Shown here one piece after another: positions 1-11,785 of a stretch of 64,000 nt of DNA (positions are counted from its first letter, which is position 1; each line of letters opens with the position of its first letter). The translations under genes were made by a program, and so were the position numbers. The notes under the pieces are model-generated. The model had not been told where the DNA came from. It worked only from the letters and a program-made list of their open reading frames with translations, and did no database searches. This DNA is from Escallonia rubra (taxonomy: Eukaryota; Streptophyta; Magnoliopsida; Escalloniales; Escalloniaceae): NCBI GenBank assembly GCA_033065855.1, contig JAVXUO010000055.1:124001-188000 (forward strand). Direction: 5' to 3'.

Positions 1-120
1 ATAGCAAGAGAAACACATGGACCATCAGAGCTTCTCCCTTGCAGCATTCTGCTAAGAAACTGATACACAATAAGCAACCTTATAAGTAGCCTGGAACTGT
101 TCTCGGGCGGTTGACCCAAC

Positions 121-1701
121 TTAAACCTGTGACTCGTTTGAATCCTCATTCTCACCTGACATCTCCTCCAAAGATTTTCCCTTCGATTCAGGCACCAAGA
201 AAGTACATAAAGTTCCCACCAGGTTGACAACACCTAACACAAGAAGCGAATTCCTCACCCCAATTCCTGCCGGATACCCTGCATCTGCCTTTGATTTGTC
301 TTGGTTCTGAGCCAAATATAAGAACCCGAAAGCGCCAACCATTGCCCCTAACTTCCCAGATGCAGCCGATATACCATGGCAAGTTGACCTCAACCTAGCC
401 GGGAAGATCTCAGCTGGCACGACAAATGTGGTGGCATTGGGTCCGAAATTCGCAAAGAAGAAGGTCAATGAGTACATCACCACAAACCCAATACGGTTGT
501 CCTTGTGAGTCCAGTGGTCGTAAGGAATGGCCAGAGCAAACATAAGCACTGTCATCATGGAGAATCCCAGTAGCTGGATAGTGAACCTCCCGATCCTGTC
601 AATCAAAGCCACGGTGAACCAGTAACCTGGCACGGTACTGCACAGAGCGATGAGGGTTTGCGCCCTCGCAATCTTGAAAACCTCCCCCATAGCATTCATT
701 GTCTTTGCTGGAGGGATCCATCCAATCGCGCTAAAGATGTCCTTTTGGAACAGGTTCTGGCTGTAAAATGCAATGTCAAGTAGGAACCATGTGCTTGTTG
801 TACCAAGCAAGTGAAGCCCATGGCGACGCAAAAACTCCTTTGTGAACAAACCAAATGCATTGGCCGGCTTTGCCTCTATCTGCTCCACCTTTTGCTGGTC
901 GGCCTCCAAGTCAACCTGCAAAACCTTGGACATGTCTGATGCAGCCTGCTTTGCATTCTTAGCAACAAGAGCCGTGTACCGAGCAGTTTCAGGCATCTTC
1001 ATCCTCCAGTAGTAAGTGAGCAGAGCAGGAAGTGCTCCAACCATCAAAATAATCCTCCATACATAATCTGCTTGCGGGACGGTTGAGCCAATTGGGTCGA
1101 CCTCATAAGCCGGAGCCTTGAACCCGGCATCAAATGCAGCCGATAGTATCATTGCAAACACCCCACCTGCCAATATTCCGAATCCTTGCATTGCAAACAC
1201 CGCGGCAATAAAGGCACCGCGAGTCTTCTTGTTAGCATATTCCGACATGATGGTAGCAGAAAGAGGATAATCACCGCCAATACCAAAGCCAAGCCAGAAG
1301 CGAAAGAAGCATAGGGTCGCCATAACAGCTTTGGGGTCATGGCTAAAAGAAAGGCCTGAAGCAATGGAACAGAGGACCATGAGCATGAGTGTCATCCCAT
1401 AGACTCGTTTTCGGCCCATCTTGTCACCGAGCCAACCAAAGAAGAGCTGGCCGGACAGCGTGCCACAGAATGCGACGCCATTGACAGCAGCAGATACATT
1501 GGGAGGTAAAGTGCCAGGCTTTTCTGCACCATCAACATGGTAGTAAATGCGGCCAAGCATTTTAGTGACAAGGGAGATACAGAAGAGATCATAGGCATCA
1601 GTGAAGAAACCCATTCCAGCAATAATGATTGCAGTGAAATGATACCATTGTGTTTTGGCTACATCAAGCGCATTAAGAACCTTCAGATTATCCTCTGCCA
1701 T
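121..1701 (-). CDS. PHT1: PHT1-family inorganic phosphate transporter, intact single coding exon
   Basis: This gene encodes a 526-residue plasma-membrane H+/phosphate symporter of the major facilitator superfamily, normally used for root phosphate uptake and remobilisation. The PHT1 signature [13 protein letters not shown] is at residues 142-154. The MFS loop motif [11 protein letters not shown] is at 92-102, and TDAYDLF, with the conserved acidic residues of helix 1, is near 34-40. A series of hydrophobic segments fits 12 transmembrane helices with a long hydrophilic loop around residues 240-300, and the C-terminal tail is acidic and Ser/Glu-rich. Length matches the family (about 520-540 aa), and there is no frameshift or internal stop. 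The start is the first in-frame ATG and matches the usual family N-terminus. Which PHT1 paralogue it is cannot be decided here. The family assignment is very secure; activity is inferred from family knowledge. Confidence 0.97.
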   Translation of the reverse strand: MAEDNLKVLNALDVAKTQWYHFTAIIIAGMGFFTDAYDLFCISLVTKMLGRIYYHVDGAEKPGTLPPNVSAAVNGVAFCGTLSGQLFFGWLGDKMGRKRVYGMTLMLMVLCSIASGLSFSHDPKAVMATLCFFRFWLGFGIGGDYPLSATIMSEYANKKTRGAFIAAVFAMQGFGILAGGVFAMILSAAFDAGFKAPAYEVDPIGSTVPQADYVWRIILMVGALPALLTYYWRMKMPETARYTALVAKNAKQAASDMSKVLQVDLEADQQKVEQIEAKPANAFGLFTKEFLRRHGLHLLGTTSTWFLLDIAFYSQNLFQKDIFSAIGWIPPAKTMNAMGEVFKIARAQTLIALCSTVPGYWFTVALIDRIGRFTIQLLGFSMMTVLMFALAIPYDHWTHKDNRIGFVVMYSLTFFFANFGPNATTFVVPAEIFPARLRSTCHGISAASGKLGAMVGAFGFLYLAQNQDKSKADAGYPAGIGVRNSLLVLGVVNLVGTLCTFLVPESKGKSLEEMSGENEDSNESQV

Positions 1702-3185
1702 GACTGAATACTCAGAAGCTTCGGTTCTCTACTCTCCCCTTCTCAACTTTCTTCCTCCCTCTATCTCTGTCTCTGAGATATCTGCCATAGTTGTTCAAAT
1801 AGTACTGATTAGAGCATGTACTATAAGTTAAGAGACATTAAAATATAGGATCTAGACTTCCTGGCAAGTTGATTTACCTAAAATTGTGTATGCTTTTGGT
1901 TGTTTAGTTGTGTCAATTCTGCTAGTACTAACACAAACGGACATGTGACAATGAGAACTGTTCCAGTAGAGGACTGCTTTTCAGTACTAATTTACGACAT
2001 GCTCACGAAATATTTTCTGATGAAAAATAAAATCATACATTCATAATTTTTCTCTTCCAATAAATTCGGGAACTAATAATCGTGACAAACGGGAGAGCAT
2101 CAGAACGAATTTATTGATTTCATTTCACGATAATAAATACGAACACATATTGCACACAATACTATGCTTCCGGAACTCAAAAACATAAATCAGGTACAAC
2201 TTCCATGTTTAGGCATACTCAATTTAGCAGCAGGAAATGAGTGAATATCCATATGGTAGTCCTTGCATGTCACTTTTCCATAAGAACTGAACAAAATGAA
2301 AAAGAAAAAGAAACAGACTCCATGAACAAAAAGCGATTTCCCTCTACTGTAGAGAGTCCACCAAAAACAAACAGACTCCATGAATATTGGAACATGAGTA
2401 CATAACGTATCCAAGAAAACAACACAAAGCACATGTCCATTCTCTCGGGAAAAACACAAAAAGACAACGCAATAAACAATAATTATCACAAGTTTTTGTT
2501 TGAAGAGCAAAACGAAAACACAAGACACAAAGCTATCCTTGCATGTACCTCTTCAAATCGATTCAAGCAGAACTCGAGGGGAATACGTGCAGAGCAGAAA
2601 TTACTCAAATTCACTGATACCCTCTTTAAATCGGATAAATTCAGCACCAGGAAGATCATCATCAAGGACAAAATCGGATTATTCCACAACAAATTCAATG
2701 TGCAATGAATGCGCACACAAAACAAACAAATGAACTCTTGAAAGCAAGATCAGGTCTCTAAAATTTCAGTTAAAATTGTGGGTTGGTAAAACAAAAAACC
2801 AAGTAATCTGAGAAAATCATTCCTGTTAAACAGATAGAAAACAGAATCTTCAGTCTTGAAACTGAATTGGGTTCAAGAAAGTCCAAACGCATCACCGTTT
2901 CAGAGAGTACCACCTTTGCATGCAATGAAACATATATGTCCAAAAAAAAACAATCATGCACATAATTACAAGATTAGTGTACAAGAAGAAGCTTTACATG
3001 TGAAGATGATGATGGAACGGACACTCAAAAGCAGAGGAGACCCACTGACCTGGCTGTCCTCCTCAGAGATTTTTGAGGAGCTTTAGAGAGAGAGAGAGAG
3101 AGAGATTCCAATGCGTGGGTATTCGTTTTTGTGAGATGGATGGACTGGATGGATGGAGTGGTACATGGAGCAGAGGCTCTCTCTA
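1702..3185 (-). other. 5'UTR of the PHT1 gene with a probable leader intron
   Basis: Upstream of the PHT1 start codon there is a CT/GA-rich leader to about 1781. A plausible acceptor (minus-strand TATGGCAG) ends at 1782. A strong donor (CCAG then GTCAGTGG) lies at 3050/3049, giving a candidate leader intron of 1782-3049. A first non-coding exon would then run from 3050 to about 3185 and include a GA run at 3085-3105. Leader introns are known in PHT1 genes. The AT-rich region between has no coding content that I recognise. The splice sites are read by eye and need transcript support. Confidence 0.5.
2243..2250. promoter_or_regulatory. Candidate P1BS (PHR1-binding) site in the PHT1 leader intron
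   Basis: GAATATCC matches the palindromic consensus GNATATNC bound by PHR1-type phosphate-starvation regulators. It lies in the predicted leader intron, not in the proximal promoter. A match is expected by chance roughly every 4 kb, so this is only suggestive. I saw no second copy between 2.2 and 3.35 kb. Confidence 0.25.
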
Positions 3186-3214
3186 TAAGCAGAGAGGAGG
3201 CCGTATCTTCACCG

Positions 3215-3224
3215 GTATATTTAT
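3215..3224 (-). promoter_or_regulatory. Probable TATA box of the PHT1 gene
   Basis: On the minus strand this reads ATAAATATAC. It lies about 30-40 bp upstream of the CT-rich leader exon that ends in the donor at 3050/3049. Position and composition suit a plant TATA box. The transcription start near 3180-3190 is inferred. Confidence 0.45.
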
Positions 3225-3302
3225 CTCCTTTCTCGGCTGCTCTTCCCACATTTACCAGTCAAATTCGACTTCCTTTTCCGACGTCGTTACACCTTTCAAC
3301 AC

Positions 3303-3339
<37 letters not shown>

Positions 3340-3359
3340 GCACACACATCATCTGAAGT

Positions 3360-3992
3360 TATTAAGCATGATAACATTGTTGGGCCCATTCTCTAATAGC
3401 TTAAGTTTTTAGAACAGATGGTAACTTAACATGGTATCAAAGCTCTGGTTTAACAAGGTCTTGGGTTCAATTCTTCCCGCTTGCATTTCTGGTCCCCCTT
3501 ATAGTGCTATTTGCACTCAATTTATTTCTGACTTGGTATGTCTCTCCACGTGCGTTTAGCAAGGTCTTGAGTTCAATTCTTCCCGCTTACATTTTTGGTC
3601 CCCTTTTATTATAGTGCTATTTGCACTCAATTTATTTCTGACTTGGTATGTCTCTCCACATGCAATCGGGGGCTTGCACGTGAGGGGGAGTATTAATCAT
3701 GATAACATTGTTGAGCTCATTCTCTAATAGTTTAAGTTTTTAGAGCAGATTTCTGACTTGGTATGTCTCTCCACGTGCAATCGGGGGCTTGCACGTGAGG
3801 GGGAGTATTAAGCATGATAACATTGTTGAGCTCATTCTCTAATAGTTTAAGTTTTTAGAGCAGATTTCTGACTTGGTATGTCTCTCCACGTGCAATCGGG
3901 AGCTTGCACATGAGGGGGAGTATTAAGCATGATAACATTGTTGAGCTCATTCTCTAATAGTTTAAGTTTTTAGAGCAGATGATAACTTAACA
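3360..3992 (+). mobile_element. TRIM (miniature LTR retrotransposon) with 72-bp LTRs
   Basis: Two near-identical 72-bp direct repeats (3360-3431 and 3921-3992) start TATTAAGCATGATAAC and end CTTAACA. They are flanked by a perfect 5-bp duplication GAAGT (3355-3359 and 3993-3997). Directly after the first repeat is TGGTATCAAAGC, a primer-binding site for initiator tRNA-Met. Directly before the last repeat is the purine tract TGAGGGGGAG. The 633-bp element has no coding capacity, which is typical of TRIMs mobilised by larger LTR elements. Its left end is 136 bp beyond the PHT1 TATA box. The expected terminal TG is TA here. Confidence 0.85.
3448..3992 (+). repeat. Internal tandem amplifications inside the TRIM (106-bp and 115-bp units)
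   Basis: Two tandem series lie inside the element. A unit starting GTTTAACAAGG recurs at 3448 and 3554 (period 106). A second unit, made of a truncated LTR plus the purine tract region, starts at 3691, 3806 and 3921 (period 115). In the middle copies the LTR is cut after TTTTTAGAGCAGAT and fused to TTCTGACTTGG, so the terminal GATAACTTAACA and the primer site are missing there. The last copy is the complete 3' LTR. Confidence 0.85.
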
Positions 3993-3997
3993 GAAGT

Positions 3998-6235
3998 CAT
4001 TAAATTTTGTTCAACGTAAGACTCGGCTGATTGATGAATGTCTTTTTAGGAATTTGACACAATTAATTTAAAAGGGTCATAAGACGTCTTATTGGTTCGT
4101 TGGTCACTACTTTGTGCAAAAATCTATCACATAATTTATCGTTCACTCTCTCTTTTATTTATCGTTAAAAGTAATATTCGGATGTGTTGTATACAAATTT
4201 AAAAGTCAGTTTGTTAATGTAAATGCAGAGGTTTCTTTACCATAAACTAAAATATGAGATATTCAAAATTAGCTTGCGAGATAATAGTAATCTCCTCATT
4301 CAGCATTGAACCAACAAAATAAGTAGATTTAGAGATAACGAGAGGAGCTTCTAATTGAGATAGTTATAATCTCCTCATTCTTGTAATTCACAAAGATTAC
4401 TGATAATATTCTTCAAGTGCATATAGAGCATTAAGTCAATAAGTGCACTGATTAAATACTATTAGGTTGTTAATGTAGGCTTAATTAAGAGGTGCAGTTT
4501 GAATTTTCGTATTTGCGATAGAGTAAGTGTTTTATTAGCACCAAAAAAAAGATAGAGTAAGTGTTTTATGTTAGAAATGTGGTTCAAATTTGACTATTTT
4601 AAATATGAAAATAAAATCAAGCTCATTGAACTTCAGTCTCCCAAAATATAAATTTCATGAACTCGAGACTTTGTTAAGCTTCCCAATGGTTTTATTCTTT
4701 AAACATTATTTTTCTGAATAAATTTAAGGATTTATGAACTTGGGTTTATGTATACTCTTTGGATAAGATTCACGTATCTTTTAGTTCATTGAAATTTATG
4801 AATTCATTGATTGATGAATCTTGAATTGTGTGGTTCAAAGAACTTGATAACATAAAGCGTTGGAAGTCGATAACAAGAGAAGAGACACAATCTTCACTTG
4901 AAAGAAAAATACAAGAACTAAAAGTTTGTTTCAAACTTATGTTTTGACCTTATTATTCGGCATCGTGTGATCATTGTATGTTGGTCGGCCTTGGTTGACT
5001 TGAAGTACATTTGGACCATGAGATTCTTGCCTGGAGGTCCTTTTCTAGTTTCCAGTGTCACACATGGTTAGGTCCACGCATTGTTTTGCACATACGTTGT
5101 CCTCCGTTTGTGAGCGGTGTTTCCACTTGCAGTGCCAAGCAAATAATAACGAGAAGTGTTATACATTTTACCATTCTTCTTCTTTTTTTTCCTTCTTTTT
5201 GTTCAGAAGGTACGAGATTACCGTTGGCCTATCTTTAGTATCAAGATTAGGTCTCCTTTTCAGGTGATTTTAAAGACGCACCTTCATAACGGTCTGATGC
5301 ATTCAGTAATTTTTTTTCTCCCGGTACTCGTCCCAAGGCTTCAACCCAGTAAATCAAAGAGGGAACAAGCCTCCTTGATTGTCAAGTTAACCCCTTGGAA
5401 TTAGAAAATTTTTACCATCTTGCTTGTACCAGTCTGGCAAATGCATAATACTACATGAGTTAATGCGATGAGTGTTCTCCCTTTATTCTTCCCCACTCCT
5501 CATTCTTCGTGACCCACGCACCCACGCCACTAATGTGTTGTTGACCCAACCCGTGCTCTGTGATAAATGTCTACACGCTCGAGCAGTTCCCAGTCCATTC
5601 TCGAGGGCTCCGCATGCGTTAACCACCAAATGTTGGAAACTTCAAACTATCAACTTCAAAACACCATTTATTGGTTCAATGCACCTACAAATTAGCCTGA
5701 TTTCTTCGACTTGTTAGATCTCATCTCAGTCGTCATCAAGTGTTTATACGATACAATGTACAAACTTATTAATAGATTAAAACCATCATAGTACATCGTA
5801 AGCCTCTCAGATATTTTAGCCTGCTACCCACAAAAATAGAAGGTCAAATTGTCGATTCATGAACGCGAGCCTAAATCGACCTCACTAATTACCTGCTTGA
5901 GCTCAACTCATTTACCGATCATGAGCTGTCGTTAATATAAAGGACACGAACTTAAAAAATAAAGGTCTTATGCTCATTATGAGTACGAGCCAAGCACAAG
6001 TATGACCCGAGTTAAACGACCCCGAACATGAAAACAACTAAATTAATTGAGAACTCGATTTATTTATAACACTAATTCATAACGAGAAAAAGTATTTTTA
6101 CTGACAAATTTTTATCAACGGACTGAAATCCATGCCTAAAGATATCCTTTATCGCTGAAGGTCTTTAACGCTAAAAAACCATTGACGATGGATTTTTTCG
6201 AAGGACATTTATCTAACGGTAAATGGCTCTTTTTC
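3998..6235. other. AT-rich intergenic stretch, no gene seen
   Basis: No coding region, RNA gene or complete element recognised. Short open frames at 5.0-5.7 kb have no recognisable domain and no splice context. Confidence 0.6.
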
Positions 6236-6950
6236 TATATCTATCTATACTACATATAAAGAGAAAACTTATTTTGATATAATACATCTTTCGTATTACA
6301 TAACTAACTAGCTGAAATGATGAAAATTGGCACTATGAGAAATTTCTTAAAGATGACACAAAACAAAAACATTGAATAGTAAATGACTACCTTAAGGATG
6401 TGTTTGGTTTTCATACTTATATATCATGCTTGGTTTTCAACTTTATTATTGCAAATGGGGCCATTTAAGATTCATTAGAAAATATAGTCAAAATATATTC
6501 TAAAGGTCAAGCTTGTTTTTATAAAAATATCATATTACTAACTTCATTTTTGCACACGCATTGAATATGCCACAATAACTACCTATTTAGAATGTTGACA
6601 CTTGACATTTATAATTTTTTTTGAAAAAATGAGACAAAATTAATTAAAGTTTAAATAGTAAATAACTATTTATAAGGATATGTTTAGTTTTCATAATTTA
6701 AAATTTATTTTACCGAATGTGATAATAAACACTTATAAGTAATACTTGATTTTTAAAAAAAAAATCATATAATTAACTTTGTTTTTGCACACGTGTCGTG
6801 TGTGCCACGTTAATTTGTATCTATGCTGCTTATAATGAGAAATCTTTTTTTTAGTACCTTTTTGGTGTTACACTAAGAGTGACTTCAGTGCTGACAAGTG
6901 TCCAATTTGAAGACAAAAATGTAAAATACTCATTTTCCACTCACCACATC

Positions 6951-7502
6951 TTCGGTTACTCTCCCACTCCCTTCACTTACATAACTGCATTTATTCATTG
7001 TCAAACTATTTTTCTCCTATCCTCCATTCCTTCGTTTCCATTGTGCAGATTGAAAATTAGCAAAGGTAATGCTTTTTTTCAGGACTCCTACGGTAATGCT
7101 CTATTTGGCTTTACGATACTGTTCCAATGAAATGTGTTTATTTTTATTTTTTATTTCACGCATCTCTTAAATTTCCACTCTGCATTTCCCCTTCTCTTCA
7201 ATTCTCCTTCGCCCTTAACAACTCTCTAAAGAATTCAATCTGCAAGGTGATTGCTGCCTTGGAGAGGCCTTTGGTTTGTGATTGATAGAGGAGCTGGTCG
7301 TGGTTGGCAATTGGTGGACGTGATTGGTGGCAGTTGGACAATGAATAAATGCAGTTATGTAAGTAAAGGGAGTGGGAGAATTACTGAAGATGCGTGAAAT
7401 ACAAAATAAAATAAAAACACATTTCATTGGAACAGTCTCGTAAAGCCAAATAGAGCATTACCGTAGGAGTCCTGAAAAAAAGCATTACCTTTGCTAATTT
7501 TT
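6951..7502. repeat. Permuted inverted duplication
   Basis: Block A (6951-7010) recurs inverted at 7330-7388. Block B (7052-7165) recurs inverted at 7388-7502. The order is A, B, inverted A, inverted B, so it is not a simple hairpin, in which inverted B would come first. Between the arms lies a GTTGG-rich spacer (7230-7330). No coding function is seen. Confidence 0.7.
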
Positions 7503-7534
7503 CAGTCTGCCGTCGTTGTGACGACGGCAGACTG
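7503..7534. repeat. Perfect 14-bp stem, 4-nt loop hairpin
   Basis: CAGTCTGCCGTCGT (7503-7516) pairs exactly with ACGACGGCAGACTG (7521-7534) around the loop TGTG. It is GC-rich in an AT-rich setting and abuts the end of the inverted block at 7502. It may be a terminal structure of a foldback or Helitron-like element. Confidence 0.8.
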
Positions 7535-8309
7535 GGTCGCAGTGGTGTGCCCGACTGGGCTGTGATTTCATATTGATATATTAATAGCATTCATATGCAG
7601 CTTTTGTGAAAACTGGGCTTTTATATTCGTGATGTCATATTCATTTTCGTGGTGGTGAATCTGTGAACAAGTGAAGGATATTTGACGAACAAAAGAGTGA
7701 GAGAGAGAGTTTGAAGAGAGAAAGGAAGAAGAGCTCTATATCATTAGGCAGTCACTCAGCAAGCACCACTCAAAGAGCAAGACTTGAGCCAAGTGGTGGT
7801 GCGTGTTTTATAGCACATTGCTGATTTGCGAAGAAATTTGGGATATTTTGTTGGAAAAGAAATTTTCTCATTCATTTATCATTATGCTAACACCCTTATT
7901 ACCATTTTTAATGTCTTTATTTTCTCAAATATCAATAGCATTCATATTCAAGTAGACTCCTTTTATTTTTGTGATGTCTTATTCACTTTTTGGCTTTTAT
8001 TAAATGTTACGTAAAAATTTATTCTTTGAGTTAAAAAAAATTTGAATCGCACACGCATTGCATGTGCACGGCAACTCATTATATATAATAAGAACATCTA
8101 TGTTGGTGTTATACAACTACCAATTTAGAGTGGTGACAAGTGGCACTATGAGAAAATTCTTGAAAAAACGAAAGATGACATAAAATAAAAACACTAAATA
8201 TCAAATAACTACTTTAAAGATGTGTTTGGTTTTCAAATTTTAAAACATCTATATACAATGCTTGATTATATAACAAGTTTCAATTTAATAACTTTATTTT
8301 TGCACATGA

Positions 8310-9628
8310 GGACTATGGCAAACCACCTCGAAAAAATTCTTAGAAGGATTTAGATTCGGAGTCACAATCTTATTTAGTTGAAGGAAAATAAAAAGGACCT
8401 ATAGATGACTCAAAGGTGTCTAAAAGGATTACTAGTCTATCGAAACCAAGAGAAGAGTTTGGGGATTAAAAAGTTATGCAACGGGAATGTGTTAAGCACA
8501 TGTCACGCTCTTTCGGTCTTTACTTCATCCTTATTGAATTTTGGCCTTAAAACACATAGCACGCAAAACATGATAAACTAACTCTAAGGTTATTTTTTCA
8601 TATTTTTTTGGCTTGAACTCGAAATCAGGGGTCGAATTGCCTATGTATCCGATCGGACTAATCGAAATCAAAATCACCGTAGTTCGACTCTGATCATACG
8701 GAGGTAGTCAAGAATTCGGGACTTAGACTAAAAAATGTAAAAGATTTTTTTTGATGTTTTTTAATTGAAATGTGACTACGGGGTTGGGACACAATCTAGA
8801 TTATTATAATGTAAACTAGTCTATTAAGAAGTAAATATACCTCGAGAATGCTTGGCCTAGAAGACTTGGGAATGCTTGGATACTTCCTTGATCCAATGGA
8901 CTCAAGAATATCTAGAAATGATTATGAAGTGTTAAATTCTCTTTAGAGATGATCTACCACTTCGGATGAAGAAATAGTATAAAAGCTATAGAGAGAAAAA
9001 GTTTGTCCTTGAAAATGCAGATCAATGGCCGTATTTATAGTGGTATGGGACGCCATAAATGATAAAGATGACCATATCAATCTTTGATTTGAAACTAAGA
9101 CATAATATTTGATAAAAATTACAGATTAACAAAAGTAAACTAACCGGCCAATTTGTCGAAAACCAGCATGTTCATCCCATAATTTAAAAAAAATCTCAAA
9201 ATTTTAAGACATTATCTGACCCTACTTAAGTAACTATCTTTGATTTGATTTGATGAGATGTACCAGATTCAGAAATTATTTTCATATCTCATATAAATAA
9301 ATAATTAATCTCGCAAATGAAGGATAGATCACAAAACATTTACAAGTCATCTAATCAATCACAATTTATTGACATTAACTTGGGTTAAACCTTAGCTAAC
9401 TACTAGCTATCTAATGGACCGGGCCTAACTAATTTGGGCTAAATTGACTGGACTAGACCGCTCTTGAGACAATTGGACTGAACTGATGGACTTGACATGT
9501 AGCTGGACTAGACTTGGATAATGAAACTGGACTGGACTAAATAAACTAATTAGATCACATTGCTAGTCCCAAAGTCAATAATGCACTCTGACAAATAACA
9601 AAATACATTATTTATTTAATTATTTATA
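8310..9628 (-). mobile_element. 1.3-kb inserted repeat, related in inverted orientation to 24.78-26.93 kb
   Basis: This segment interrupts a Helitron-like unit: unit sequence stops at GCACATGAGG near 8309 and resumes at GGTCATTTAAAATTCG near 9629. Its reverse complement aligns along its length with the outer parts of the 24.78-26.93 kb repeat. Shared features are the CAGTCCAGTC-rich block (9410-9545), the block with AACCGGCCAATT, and the block around GTGTTAAATTCTC. It has no open frame. It may be an LTR-type or non-autonomous derivative; the class is unresolved. Confidence 0.55.
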
Positions 9629-10670
9629 GGGTCATTTAAAATTCGTTAAAAAATATAGTCAAATATGTTCCAAAGGTCGGTCAAGCTTGATATTATAAAA
9701 ATATCATATTACTAATTTCATTTTTGCACACACGTCGCTTGTGCAACACCTCTTTTGGTGTTATACAACTACCCATATAAAATAATGACATGTGTAATTT
9801 TAAGATTTTTTTTAAAATGTGACACAACATATAATATTTAAATAGTAATTACCTAAAAGACATCTTTAATTTTTACAATTTAAAATTCATAAAAAAGATA
9901 TTGTTAAAATATATTTTAAAGGTCAAACTTGGCTTAATATATGAGTTTTTAATGACACAAAATTAAATTATAAATAGTAAATAACTATATACACACGTGA
10001 TGCTTGATTATTTTTAACAAAATTCTTTATTAACTTTATTTTTGCAGACGCATAACGCGTGTCACGGTGACTAGTTAAGAGAAAACCTTTTTTTTAGTAT
10101 AACACCTATTTGATATTACATAACTAATTATCTAAAATAGTGACAGTTGACACTATAAAAAATATCTTAAAAAATGACACATGACAAAAACATTAAATAG
10201 TAAATAACTATTTTAAGAACATGTTTGGTTTTCACATTTAGAAACACATATATGTCATGCTTGATTTTTTTTAACACATTTCGAACAACTTAATTGTTGC
10301 ACGTGGGGCCATCTAAAATTTATTAAAAAATATAGTCAAAATATATTCTAACGGCCAAGCTTGCTTTTATAAAAATATCATATTACTAACTTTATTTTTG
10401 CACACGCATTACAAGTGCCACGATAGCTACCTATCTAGAATGCAGACACTTGGCATTTTATAGGTTTTTTTTCTTAGAAACAAAATACAAAGTAAAAGTT
10501 TAAAAAGGAAATAACTACTTATAAGGGCATGTTTAGTTTTCATAATTCAAAATTCATTTTAGTGAATGTGATAATAAAAAACATATATGTAATACTTGAT
10601 TTTTTTTGACAAAATTCATATTATTAATTTTATTTTTGCACAAGTATCGCGTGTGCCACATTGACTCTTC

Positions 10671-11190
10671 TATCTATACTATGTATAAAGAAAAAACTTC
10701 TTTTGGTATAACACATCTTTGGTGTCACATAACTACCAACTTGAGAATATTGATTGTCACATTCGGCAACATAAATCTTAAATAGCAGAAAAATAAGTTA
10801 GTCATGCGTGTGGCAAAATAAGTTAACAAAATACTATCATTGTATCAAACTTAGATTTAATTTTAACTACATTTTTCTAATGAAACTGAAATTGTTAAAA
10901 CCAAATATGTGCAAAGATAAAATTAGCAATGTGATATTTTTATAATACCAAGTTTGGACTTTATAATTTGTTTTAATTATACTTTTTTAATAAAGTTTAA
11001 AGTACGAAACCAAACGTATTTTTATAGGTAGTTATTTATCATCTAAGATTTGTATTTTATGTCATTTTCTAACAAAATTCTTGAAATACCACTTGCACCA
11101 TTCTAAATAGGTAGTTAGTAACATCAAATGAGTGTTACACCAAAATATATTTTTCCTTTATATATAGTATTGATATAGATAGATATAAAA
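10671..11190. repeat. Inverted pair of Helitron-like 5' ends
   Basis: The left end reads TCTATCTATACTATGTATAA in plus orientation. The right end near 11130-11190 carries the reverse complement of the same start (CTTTATATATAGTATTGATA) and of the GTGTTACACCAAAA block. The two starts face outward, with AT-rich filler between. This may be two elements that inserted head to head, or a foldback derivative. Confidence 0.45.
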
Positions 11191-11278
11191 AGGTTTATTT
11201 TACCGAATACGATAATAAATACCTATACGTGATTCTTAATTTTTTAACAAAGATGTATATTGTTTGTTAACTTCTAAG

Positions 11279-11785
11279 TCTGTTTGAAATCATTTACAGT
11301 TTTGATTTTTTTATTTCTAAAAAAATAAAAATCAATTTACTTTTTTATTTTTTACAAAAACAAATGGGTGTTTGATTACCCAGTTTTTATTTTGAGTTTT
11401 TTCTTTTGGGTATTTAATTACCCAATTTTTATTTTGGGTTTTTTCTTTGGTGGTGGTTGTGGTGGCGATAGTGGGGTGTGGCAGTGGCCGGCCGGCAACG
11501 GCTGGCAATGGTGGTGGCCGGCAATTGCAATGGCCAGCAGCGGCAGTAGGCGGCGGCTGTAGCGGTGGGGGGTGGTGATGGTAGTGGTCTCAAAATAAAA
11601 ACCAAAATTGGAAACTCAAAACTCCAAAATAGGAGTTTTCAAAAAGAACCCTATGTTAAAAACTGGCTTTCAAAACTGAAGGGGAGGAAAATGAAAACTG
11701 TGTGCCAAATACGTTTTTTTCTTTAGTTTACAAACCTGGAGAAAAAAACTGAAAACGAAATGGTTTTCAAATGCTAGCTTCATTT
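11279..11785. mobile_element. Possible inverted-ended element with GC-rich centre
   Basis: The left arm (TGTTTGAAATCATTTACAG and following) and the right arm (reverse complement starting CATTTGAAAACCATTTCG) are imperfect inverted repeats. They flank a GGTGGTGG/GGCCGGC-rich centre at 11450-11575. A target duplication is not evident. It resembles small Mutator-like elements. Confidence 0.35.

Larger units (their letters stand above)
6236..10668 (+). mobile_element. Array of AT-rich Helitron-like repeat units
   Basis: A roughly 575-bp unit occurs at about 6236-6812 and again at about 10075-10665. It begins near TCTATCTATACTA and TATAAAGAGAAAA, passes a GGTGTTACATAACTACC-type block, and ends in a short GC-rich palindromic stretch such as GCACACGTGTCGTGTGTGCC. 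A third, interrupted copy covers about 8095-8309 and 9629-9750. End motifs recur near 6550, 6785, 8045, 9725, 10047, 10395 and 10635. The copy at 10047-10073 ends in a 3' hairpin-like stretch followed by CTAG then T, the hallmark of Helitron termini. No Rep/helicase coding sequence is present, so these are non-autonomous at best. The family call is inference. Confidence 0.45.

Noticed and set aside
121..1701. Alternative frames overlapping PHT1
   Set aside because: They are shadows of one conserved, uninterrupted transporter frame.
3640..3992. Regular 115-bp direct repeats, CRISPR-like at first sight
   Set aside because: Units are contiguous with no variable spacers and are parts of a TRIM retroelement in a plant genome.
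7503..7534. Rho-independent-type terminator
   Set aside because: Such terminators are bacterial; no T-run follows and the setting is plant repeat DNA.
11368..11562. Gly/Trp-rich open frame
   Set aside because: Low-complexity centre of an inverted-ended element, not a gene.
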